Part shown: one piece after another, positions 1-5,425 of the stretch
Numbering within the stretch: position 1 is the stretch's first letter
Layout: every line of letters begins with the position of its first letter
Source: an uncultured Eubacteriales bacterium
GTDB taxonomy: Bacteria > Bacillota > Clostridia > Oscillospirales > CAG-272
Assembly: GCA_900321265.1 (NCBI GenBank)
Contig: ONVJ01000086.1
Coordinates: 1 to 18,004, forward strand
Length of the DNA stretch: 18,004 nucleotides
Direction: 5' to 3'
Notes under the pieces: generated by a model
What the model saw: the letters and a program-made list of their open reading frames with translations, nothing else
Databases searched by the model: none
Told to the model about the DNA's origin: nothing
Translations under genes and position numbers: made by a program

Positions 1-2294
1 GCGTTGTTCATCTCACGCCTGATGGCACCGATCGCGGCGAAGCAGGGTGCGCAGAGGGGGTTGAACACGAGGAAGGAGAATCCGGCGATCTTTGTCGCGA
101 AGGAGCCGGCGATTCCCGTCCAGTCGCCGTAGAGGATGCCCATCGTGCCGACGATGTTCTCCTTGGCGACAAGTCCGGTGACAGACGCGACAGCCGCTTT
201 CCAGTTTCCCCATCCGAGCGGTGCGAAGATCCATGCGATGCCCTTGCCGGCATAGGCGAGGATCGACGAACCCATCTCATCCTCCGAGAGCATGCGGAAG
301 GTCCCTTCGACCCATCCGAAGAAGGATGTGAACCATACGACTATCGTCGAAAGCAGAATGATCGTTCCTGCCTTCTTAATGAAGGACCAGCCGCGCTCCC
401 AGGTCGAACGGAGAACGTTGCGGAAGGTGGGAAGGTGGTAGGCCGGGAGCTCCATCACGAAGGGGGCCGGGTCTCCCGCGAATTTTCTTGTCTTCTTGAG
501 CATGATGCCCGAGATTATGATCGCCGCCATGCCGATGAAGTAGGCAGAAACGGATATCCATGCCGACCCGCCGAAGAGAGCTCCGGCGACCATCGCGATG
601 AAGGGCAGTTTGGCCCCGCAGGGGATGAAGGTGGTCGTCATGATCGTCATACGGCGGTCGCGTTCGTTCTCGATTGTCCTCGACGCCATGATGCCGGGGA
701 TACCGCAGCCGGTCCCGACCAGCATCGGTATGAAGGATTTGCCCGAAAGGCCGAATTTTCTGAAGATCCTGTCGAGGACGAAGGCGATGCGGGCCATGTA
801 TCCGCAGCCTTCGAGGACCGCAAGCAGGAAGAAGAGGACGAGCATCTGGGGAACGAATCCCAGCACCGCGCCGACGCCGGCGACGATACCGTTCTGGATC
901 AGTCCGTAGAGCCATTCGGGGACTTTCGGATTTCCTTCTCCGTCAAGAAGCAGTTTGTCGATGAGAGCCGGGATACCGGGCACCCACACACCGTCATCGG
1001 CGGGATCGGGCTCGTCAAATCCCTTCTCCCCGAAGTAGGAGACTGCTTCTTTGAATGTCATGCCGTTCGTCGACTCTTCGTCGGCGCCGGACGGGACGGT
1101 ATCGAAATATACGGTGACCGTCGATACCTCAAGAGTCTCGTCGTCTGTCACGTCGACCGTCGCCGACGCCTTGTCGGAGGTGAATCCCTTTATCTCCGCG
1201 AGCAGCGCGTCAGCGTCGAAAGACTCGTCTCCGGTGTCGAATTCGAATCCGAAAGCCGCGAGTGCATTTGACGCGGCAGAGTAATCGTCAGCCTTTTCCG
1301 CCGCCTGCTTCGACCCGATGCCGAACAGGTGGTATCCGTCTCCGAAGAGACCGTCGTTTGCCCAGTCGGTCGCCATCGTTCCGGGAGCTCCCGGGGCCAT
1401 GGCGAGGAAGTAAACGAGGAACATGACGAGGGCGAATATCGGAAGTCCGAGCCAGCGGTTGGTGACGATCCTGTCGATTTTGTCGCTCTTCGTGAGCTTG
1501 CGCTCTGTCTTCTTTTTAAAGCAGCTCTTGATTACTTCCGCAATATAAATGTATCTCTCGTTGGTGATTATGCTTTCGGCGTCGTCGTCAAGCTCGGTCT
1601 CCGCCGCCTTGATGTCATCCTCGATGTGGGCGAGAAGATCGGGCGCGAGATTGAGCTGTTCGAGGACCTTCTCGTCGCGCTCGAAGATCTTGACGGCATA
1701 CCATCTCTGCTGCTCCTCCGGAAGCCCGTGAACGGCAGCCTCCTCGATATGCGCGAGCGCGTGCTCGACCGGACCCGAGAACTTGTGCTGAGGCACCGTC
1801 TTTCCGTTCTTCGCCGCGTTTATCGCGGCCTCGGCGGCCTCGGCGATACCCGTCTCCCTCAGAGCGGATATCTCGACGACCGGACATCCGATCTGACGGG
1901 ACAGCTCGGTCAGATCGATCCTGTCACCCTCCTTTTTGACCAGGTCGATCATGTTGATCGCTACAACGACCGGGATGCCGAGTTCGGTCAGCTGGGTGGT
2001 GAGATAGAGGTTCCTCTCGAGGTTCGTGCCGTCGACTATGTTGAGGATGGCGTCGGGTCTCTCCCCGATCAGGTAGTTCCTCGCGACGACCTCCTCGAGG
2101 GTGTACGGAGAGAGCGAGTAGATGCCGGGAAGGTCGGTGATTATGACTCCGTCGTGCTTTTTCAGCTTTCCTTCCTTTTTTTCGACGGTGACGCCCGGCC
2201 AGTTGCCGACAAACTGATTGGAACCGGTCAGCGCGTTGAAAAGCGTGGTCTTTCCGCTGTTGGGGTTACCCGCAAGGGCGATCCTGATATCCAT
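1..2294 (-). CDS. feoB: Ferrous iron transport protein FeoB, 3' end beyond the window
   Basis: FeoB is the GTPase-coupled inner-membrane Fe2+ transporter. The 764 visible residues begin with a G domain: G1 GNPNSGKT (9-16), G3 DLPG (54-57), G4 NMID (114-117) and G5 SAL (143-145). A helical linker follows to about residue 280, then membrane segments. The first segment is at about 282-300. Core segments carry VLGFVPQ (about 477-483), LVGTGCGIPGIMASR (525-539) and FIPCGAKLP (556-564), which are FeoB gate-type motifs. The last visible residues, near NPLCAPCFAAIGAIRREM, look close to the usual C-terminus, so little is missing. The start ATG has GGAAAGGAA about ten bases upstream. About 160 residues lie between the first membrane segment and the next (about 300-460), roughly 110-120 more than in E. 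coli FeoB. This region is acidic and should be extracytoplasmic. It follows two feoA genes in one iron-regulated operon. Confidence 0.97.
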   Translation of the reverse strand, partial: MDIRIALAGNPNSGKTTLFNALTGSNQFVGNWPGVTVEKKEGKLKKHDGVIITDLPGIYSLSPYTLEEVVARNYLIGERPDAILNIVDGTNLERNLYLTTQLTELGIPVVVAINMIDLVKKEGDRIDLTELSRQIGCPVVEISALRETGIAEAAEAAINAAKNGKTVPQHKFSGPVEHALAHIEEAAVHGLPEEQQRWYAVKIFERDEKVLEQLNLAPDLLAHIEDDIKAAETELDDDAESIITNERYIYIAEVIKSCFKKKTERKLTKSDKIDRIVTNRWLGLPIFALVMFLVYFLAMAPGAPGTMATDWANDGLFGDGYHLFGIGSKQAAEKADDYSAASNALAAFGFEFDTGDESFDADALLAEIKGFTSDKASATVDVTDDETLEVSTVTVYFDTVPSGADEESTNGMTFKEAVSYFGEKGFDEPDPADDGVWVPGIPALIDKLLLDGEGNPKVPEWLYGLIQNGIVAGVGAVLGFVPQMLVLFFLLAVLEGCGYMARIAFVLDRIFRKFGLSGKSFIPMLVGTGCGIPGIMASRTIENERDRRMTIMTTTFIPCGAKLPFIAMVAGALFGGSAWISVSAYFIGMAAIIISGIMLKKTRKFAGDPAPFVMELPAYHLPTFRNVLRSTWERGWSFIKKAGTIILLSTIVVWFTSFFGWVEGTFRMLSEDEMGSSILAYAGKGIAWIFAPLGWGNWKAAVASVTGLVAKENIVGTMGILYGDWTGIAGSFATKIAGFSFLVFNPLCAPCFAAIGAIRREMNN

Positions 2295-2327
2295 GATTTC
2301 TGTATTCCTTTCCGCTCAACTGAGCCC

Positions 2328-2358
2328 CGGGCGATTAGCCTGTGCTAACTGTCGCCCG
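2328..2358. promoter_or_regulatory. Operator 3 candidate (2333-2350) inside a hairpin between feoA and feoB
   Basis: Gattagc-ctgt-gctaact at 2333-2350 repeats the 7-4-7 design of the two promoter operators, with the inner TTAGC/GCTAA arms perfectly paired. It is nested in a larger inverted repeat: cgggcga (2328-2334) pairs with tcgcccg (2352-2358), leaving a 3-base bulge. As RNA this gives a 12-bp stem with a 4-base loop in the 80-base feoA-feoB gap. No T-run follows on the minus strand, so it is not a standard terminator. It may be a third repressor site, an mRNA processing or stability element, or both. I see no convincing promoter here. Confidence 0.6.
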
Positions 2359-2375
2359 AAAAAAATAGCCGGTGA

Positions 2376-2597
2376 TTATTCGACCTCGATCATTTCCGCG
2401 TCGGCTTTGCGGATCGACAGCTCGTAGTTCCTTACCGTGACTTCGATGGGATCCCCGAGCGGCGCTACCTTGCGCACGTAGACGGGGGTGCGTCTCGTGA
2501 TGCCCATGTCCATGATACGGCGCTTGACGGCGCCCTCCCCGTGGAGCTTCACGACGACGGCGGTCTCTCCGATTTTGACGTCTCTGAGTGTTTTCAC
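2376..2597 (-). CDS. feoA: FeoA domain protein, second copy, GTG start
   Basis: This is a 73-residue SH3-like FeoA protein. FeoA is a small cytosolic partner thought to act with the FeoB G domain in Fe2+ uptake. The family pattern is clear: a short beta-rich chain with GEGAVKRRIMDMGITRRTPVYV in the middle (an R-x-x-x-x-MG-type motif) and an IEVTVRNYELSIRK strand pair near the end. The start is GTG at 2595-2597 with AAGGAGG about ten bases upstream, and no ATG in this frame fits better. The gene begins 24 bases after the first feoA stops and is followed by an 80-base gap holding a hairpin and an operator, then feoB. It is distinct in sequence from the neighbouring feoA, so the two are probably not interchangeable. 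Confidence 0.93.
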   Translation of the reverse strand: MKTLRDVKIGETAVVVKLHGEGAVKRRIMDMGITRRTPVYVRKVAPLGDPIEVTVRNYELSIRKADAEMIEVE

Positions 2598-2621
2598 CTG
2601 ATTTTTCCTCCTTGAATAGTT

Positions 2622-2834
2622 TCAAACCATGATTTTTCTCGCCAGATCGTCGTTTATGGCGATCCTCGACTCCTTGACCCTGACGATCAAGTTCCCGCCC
2701 AGAGAATTGACGACGGTGACCGTCCCTCCGACGTTGAAGCCGAGATTTTCAAGGTGCTGTTTAACTTCGGGCGTCCCGCCGATCTTCTTTATGATCTGAG
2801 GTTCGCCTTTTTCCGCCAGACAAAGCGGCAGCAT
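2622..2834 (-). CDS. feoA: FeoA domain protein, first copy
   Basis: This is a 70-residue FeoA protein starting MLPLCLAEKGE and containing VKQHLENLGFNVGGTVTVVNS and IVRVKESRIAINDDLA. These are the helix and SH3-like strands of the family. I chose the ATG at 2832-2834 because AAGGAGAAGGAGC lies just upstream. A longer reading from 2900 would start inside the promoter region, at operator 2, and adds 22 residues that do not look like FeoA. It is the first gene of the feo operon, with a predicted leader of about 75 bases. FeoA is thought to assist FeoB at the membrane. Two FeoA copies before FeoB is an arrangement known in Clostridia. Confidence 0.93.
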   Translation of the reverse strand: MLPLCLAEKGEPQIIKKIGGTPEVKQHLENLGFNVGGTVTVVNSLGGNLIVRVKESRIAINDDLARKIMV

Positions 2835-2891
2835 GTTGCTCCTTCTCCTTCCTTCCGCCCGCGCCTCGTCCGGCTTCGGGCACAAGAATAT

Positions 2892-2909
2892 GGTTAACAC
2901 CCGCTAACC
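2892..2909. promoter_or_regulatory. Operator 2, DtxR-family candidate, at the feo start point
   Basis: The 18-bp inverted repeat ggttaac-accc-gctaacc has the same 7-4-7 layout as operator 1, with 6 of 7 arm positions complementary. Its centre is 30 bp from that of operator 1, about three helical turns, so dimers could bind on the same DNA face. It begins right at the predicted transcription start. Confidence 0.78.
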
Positions 2910-2916
2910 GCATAAT

Positions 2917-2945
2917 ATTATAGTTAACCGTCGTTAATTTGTCAA
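2917..2945 (-). promoter_or_regulatory. feo operon promoter, consensus sigma-A type
   Basis: On the minus strand TTGACA (2940-2945) and TATAAT (2917-2922) are separated by exactly 17 bp, so both boxes match the consensus perfectly. The predicted start point is near 2910, about 75 bases before the first feoA. The spacer is almost entirely an inverted repeat (operator 1), and a second operator overlaps the start point. Such a strong promoter covered by operators suggests tight repression in iron-replete cells and high output when iron is scarce. Confidence 0.9.
2922..2939. promoter_or_regulatory. Operator 1, DtxR-family candidate, in the feo promoter spacer
   Basis: The 18-bp inverted repeat agttaac-cgtc-gttaatt has two 7-base arms around a 4-base centre, with 6 of 7 arm positions complementary. 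It lies between the -35 and -10 boxes, so a bound repressor would block RNA polymerase. The arms share TTAAC/TTAGC with the two other sites here and recall the TTAGG/CCTAA arms of known DtxR, IdeR and MntR boxes. The likely binder is the regulator encoded at 3148-3516. Confidence 0.78.
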
Positions 2946-3016
2946 GACTTTTTTTGAAAAAAACAAAATTTGCTCCTTTTTTCCGGATCAACCGCGGGCA
3001 GGGGCTTTCCCCGGGG

Positions 3017-3052
3017 CGGCAGAACTTCTCACCCGCGGGCGGTGAGCTGCCG
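3017..3052. other. GC-rich imperfect hairpin in the feo-dtxR intergenic region
   Basis: The 313 bases between the first feoA and the regulator gene hold AT-rich promoters at each end and a GC-rich core of about 80 bases. In the core, cggcag (3017-3022) pairs with ctgccg (3047-3052) and ctcacc (3028-3033) pairs with ggtgag (3041-3046). A further 6-bp stem, gccggc, lies at 3050-3067. The core is upstream of both promoters, so it is probably not transcribed by either. No open frame here looks real. Its role is unknown. Confidence 0.4.
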
Positions 3053-3083
3053 GCTGCGTTGCCGGCGCCAGACAAAAAAATTG

Positions 3084-3112
3084 TTGATTTTTTCCTTCCG
3101 CCGGGTTATAAT
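3084..3112 (+). promoter_or_regulatory. Promoter of the DtxR-type regulator gene
   Basis: TTGATT (3084-3089) and a perfect TATAAT (3107-3112) are 17 bp apart. The predicted start point, near 3119, lies about 30 bases before the ATG at 3148. No copy of the TTAAC/TTAGC operator overlaps it, so the regulator may be made constitutively while feo is controlled. Confidence 0.72.
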
Positions 3113-3131
3113 GATTTATAATGAAAAAGCC

Positions 3132-3138
3132 GGAGGTG
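3132..3138 (+). promoter_or_regulatory. Ribosome binding site that decides the regulator start
   Basis: GGAGGTG lies nine bases before the ATG at 3148. The earlier in-frame ATG at 3121 falls at the predicted transcript start with no ribosome binding site, so translation almost certainly begins at 3148. Confidence 0.8.
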
Positions 3139-3147
3139 GAAACAGAC

Positions 3148-3516
3148 ATGGAAGACAAGATCATGGAATCGGGAGAGATGTATCTCGAGACGATACTCAT
3201 TCTGTCCAGAAGAAAAAATCTCGTGAGATCGATCGATGTCGCGGATTATATGAAATTCTCAAAGCCGGCTGTCAGCCGGGCGACCGGGAAGCTGAAGGAA
3301 TCGAGATGCATCATCATCGATCAGGACGGATATATCGCTCTGACCGAAAAAGGCCGCGCCATCGCCGAAAAGATATATGAAAGGCACACGACGCTGACCG
3401 AGATGCTGATAAGGCTGGGGGTCGATCCCGACACCGCGGCGAAGGACGCCTGCAAGATCGAGCACGACATCAGCGACGAGACCTTTGACGCGATAAAAAA
3501 GCATATAAAAGGGTAA
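3148..3516 (+). CDS. DtxR/MntR-family metal-dependent transcriptional regulator, probably Fe2+ sensing
   Basis: This 122-residue protein has an N-terminal winged helix-turn-helix (SIDVADYMKFSKPAVSRATGKL about 28-49, wing about 55-66) and a metal-binding dimerisation domain. Compared from memory with Corynebacterium DtxR, the primary-site ligands Met10, Cys102, Glu105 and His106 correspond to Met11, Cys102, Glu105 and His106 (EMYLETI and ACKIEHDISDE). MntR proteins have Asp and Glu at the first two of these places, so the pattern favours iron over manganese. His80 matches the ancillary-site His79, but the partners Glu83 and His98 appear to be Thr and Ala. There is no C-terminal SH3 domain. The gene diverges from feoA-feoA-feoB, whose promoter carries matching operators. 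Expected role: with Fe2+ bound it represses feo. Convergent asnA follows across a long hairpin. Confidence 0.92.
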   Translation: MEDKIMESGEMYLETILILSRRKNLVRSIDVADYMKFSKPAVSRATGKLKESRCIIIDQDGYIALTEKGRAIAEKIYERHTTLTEMLIRLGVDPDTAAKDACKIEHDISDETFDAIKKHIKG

Positions 3517-3525
3517 TGCGGCGAC

Positions 3526-3569
3526 ACAAGACCGCCGGAGGGTCCCAACGGACCCTCCGGCGGTCTTGT
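3526..3569. terminator. Perfect 20-bp stem hairpin between convergent genes
   Basis: Bases 3526-3545 and 3550-3569 are exact reverse complements, with a 4-base CAAC loop. The hairpin lies between the stop of the regulator (3516) and the stop of asnA (3592). No clear T-run follows on either strand, though on the minus strand the asnA transcript enters it directly. Its position and strength suggest a bidirectional terminator or an RNA stabiliser. Confidence 0.78.
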
Positions 3570-3591
3570 ATTATGGGAAGAAGCTCTTTCT

Positions 3592-4599
3592 TCAAAGCAG
3601 GAACACGCCTCTTTCGCGGCAGACGTCAAGCGTCTCCCGCGGCCAGCAGGAGGCCTGGACCTCGCCGATGTGCGCCTTGCGCAGGAAGAACATGCACATC
3701 CGCGACTGCCCGATTCCGCCTCCGATCGTATAGGGGAGACGCTCCTCAAGCAGCGCTTTGTGGAAGGGCAGCAGGGCCTTTTCGGGGCAGCCTGCCGCCG
3801 CGAGCTGGAGCCGCAGCGCGTCGGCGTCGACGCGAATCCCCATGCTTGAAAGCTCGAGCGCGGTGTCGAGTATCGGGTAGTACACGATCAGATCTCCGTT
3901 GAGCGACCAGTCGTCGTAGTCGGGAGCGCGCCCGTCGTGGGGCTTTCCCGACTTCAGCGGGGCGCCGATCTGCTCGATGAAGACCGCCCCGTTCTCCTTC
4001 GAAATGAGATATTCACGTTCCTTCGGAGTTCTGTCGGGCCACCTGTCCTCAAGTTCGGAGGTCGTGACGAAGGCTATCTTTTCGGGGAGCAGATGACCGA
4101 TAAAGCCGTAGTCGTCGGCGATATAGTTCTCGGTCTGCCTGAGGGCGTCGTAGATGTATCTTACCGTCGATCTGAGCGTCGCCTCGGTCCTGTCCTCCTT
4201 CGTGATGACCTTCTCCCAGTCCCACTGGTCGACGAAGACCGAATGCAGGTTGTCGGTTTCCTCGTCGCGCCGGATGGCGTTCATGTCGGTGTAGAGGCCC
4301 TCTCCGACCGCGAACCGGTATCTGCCGAGAGCCATGCGCTTCCACTTCGCCAGCGACTGGACTATCTCGAATTCCTCTCCCGGGATCGCTGCCATATCGA
4401 AAGAGACGGGACGCTCCCAGCCGTTGAGGCCGTCGTTCAGACCGGTCGCCCGGCCGACGAAGAGGGGAGCAGACACCCTGCGCAGATTGAGCTGGTTGGC
4501 GAGGTCTGTCTGAAAAAAGTCCTTGATCTTTTTTATGGCGATCTGGGTCTGTCTGGCAGTCAGCGCAGACCTGTATCCTTCGGGAATGTAAACGCTCAT
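3592..4599 (-). CDS. asnA: Aspartate--ammonia ligase (AsnA)
   Basis: AsnA makes asparagine from aspartate, ammonia and ATP (EC 6.3.1.1). It is cytosolic and has a class II aminoacyl-tRNA synthetase-like fold. The 335-residue chain matches E. coli AsnA (about 330 residues) throughout. Landmarks are FEIVQSLAKWKRMALG, VGEGLYTDMNAIRRDE, LHSVFVDQWDWEKVI, APDYDDWSLNGDL, ELSSMGIRVDADALRLQL and IGGGIGQSRMCMFFL, which make up the active-site and ATP-binding regions of the family. The ATG at 4597-4599 has CAGGAGGTG about ten bases upstream. It lies 78 bases downstream of hpf on the same strand and may be read from the hpf promoter. I found no T-box-like leader in that gap. Confidence 0.97.
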   Translation of the reverse strand: MSVYIPEGYRSALTARQTQIAIKKIKDFFQTDLANQLNLRRVSAPLFVGRATGLNDGLNGWERPVSFDMAAIPGEEFEIVQSLAKWKRMALGRYRFAVGEGLYTDMNAIRRDEETDNLHSVFVDQWDWEKVITKEDRTEATLRSTVRYIYDALRQTENYIADDYGFIGHLLPEKIAFVTTSELEDRWPDRTPKEREYLISKENGAVFIEQIGAPLKSGKPHDGRAPDYDDWSLNGDLIVYYPILDTALELSSMGIRVDADALRLQLAAAGCPEKALLPFHKALLEERLPYTIGGGIGQSRMCMFFLRKAHIGEVQASCWPRETLDVCRERGVFLL

Positions 4600-4677
4600 T
4601 ACCCGGCACCTCCTGGATTTACCGGCCGGCCGCTCTCCGCCCCGGACGGGCCTCGATGCGGACCGGTCGCGGACCGT

Positions 4678-5196
4678 TTATTTTTCCGGAACTATCAGTC
4701 CGTAGTCCCCGTCCTTGCGGGCGTATACGACGCAGGTGTCTCCCGACGTGTCGTCCTGGAACACGAAGAACTGGTGTCCGAGCAGGTTCATCTGAAGGAT
4801 CGCTTCGTCGACCGACATCGGCTTCAGTCTGAAGGTCTTTGTCCTGACGATCTTTTCGGTCGATTCTGACAGTTCCTCCTCCGGCGCCACCTGAAAGGCG
4901 TTCTTGCGAAGTCTCTTTTCAAGTCTCGTCTTGTTCTTCCTGATCTGACGGTCGATGGTGTCAACTGCTCTGTCGAGCGCGTTTCTGAAGGTCTCGTCGC
5001 TGGTCTCACAGCGGAAAATCGTGTTCGCAGCGGCGATCGTGACTTCGATGTAATCCCTGTTGTGCTTCCTGGAGAAGGTCACCGTCGCCGATTCCTCTCT
5101 CGAAAAGTACTTGTCGAGCTTTGACAGTTTCTTTTCGGCGAGCTCCTTAATGTCCTCCGGGACAGTCATCTGTCTTCCTACTGCCGTGATTTTCAT
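4678..5196 (-). CDS. hpf: Long-form ribosome hibernation promoting factor
   Basis: HPF binds the 30S decoding region. In Gram-positive bacteria the long form pairs 70S ribosomes into inactive 100S dimers in stationary phase. The N-terminal YfiA/HPF domain (1 to about 100) has the basic ribosome-binding face, including KLDKYFSREESATVTFSRK and RAVDTIDRQIRKNKTRLEKR. A short linker at about 100-115 leads to the C-terminal dimerisation domain (about 116-172), with RTKTFRLKPMSVDEAILQM, GHQFFVFQD and VVYARKDGDYGLI. The 172-residue length fits long HPF. The ATG has GGGAGGTAA just upstream. It is transcribed away from the lipid operon and followed by asnA. Confidence 0.96.
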   Translation of the reverse strand: MKITAVGRQMTVPEDIKELAEKKLSKLDKYFSREESATVTFSRKHNRDYIEVTIAAANTIFRCETSDETFRNALDRAVDTIDRQIRKNKTRLEKRLRKNAFQVAPEEELSESTEKIVRTKTFRLKPMSVDEAILQMNLLGHQFFVFQDDTSGDTCVVYARKDGDYGLIVPEK

Positions 5197-5282
5197 GGGG
5201 TTACCTCCCGTTTGATTGATTGCGCCGCAGGGTCGGCGCCGGTCGTTCGGAACACCCGGATCCTTCCCCGCCCCGCTATTTT

Positions 5283-5311
5283 AGTATATCACATTTTGCG
5301 CCGACCCGCAA
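5283..5311 (-). promoter_or_regulatory. hpf promoter, extended -10
   Basis: On the minus strand TATACT (5283-5288) is preceded by TGA, forming an extended -10. TTGCGG (5306-5311) lies 17 bp upstream as a weak -35. The predicted leader is about 80 bases. It is back to back with the lipid operon promoter, with an A/T tract at 5326-5360 between them. Confidence 0.65.
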
Positions 5312-5358
5312 TATTTTTCGGTCAATAATCAAAAAAAAATCAAAAAGGCATTTTTATA

Positions 5359-5387
5359 TTGTTTATTTTAATAATTTGTGATATAAT
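5359..5387 (+). promoter_or_regulatory. Lipid operon promoter, extended -10
   Basis: TTGTTT (5359-5364) and TATAAT (5382-5387) are 17 bp apart, and TGA just before the -10 makes it an extended -10. An A/T-rich tract with long A-runs (5326-5360) lies immediately upstream and could act as an UP element. The predicted start near 5394 gives a leader of about 30 bases to the ATG at 5426. This is the only convincing promoter I see for the ten genes that follow. Confidence 0.8.
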
Positions 5388-5425
5388 GGTCTGGTCATAT
5401 ACCTCAGCTTGAAAGGTCTCCCGAC

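Noticed and set aside
435..2348. Two long plus-strand open frames (435-1271 and 1329-2348) opposite feoB
   Set aside because: FeoB on the minus strand is unmistakable across this span. The plus-strand translations are rich in Arg, Asp, Glu and Val with no family motifs, as expected of mirror frames in GC-rich DNA.
2835..2900. 22-residue N-terminal extension of the first FeoA
   Set aside because: It would start inside operator 2 at about the transcription start. The ATG at 2834 has a strong ribosome binding site and a normal FeoA N-terminus.
3121..3147. Earlier ATG for the DtxR-type regulator
   Set aside because: It lies at the predicted transcript start without a ribosome binding site. The ATG at 3148 has GGAGGTG and aligns with DtxR family numbering.
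4600..4677. T-box or other leader control of asnA
   Set aside because: The gap after hpf is only 78 bases, too short for a T-box, and no specifier stem or terminator pair is visible.
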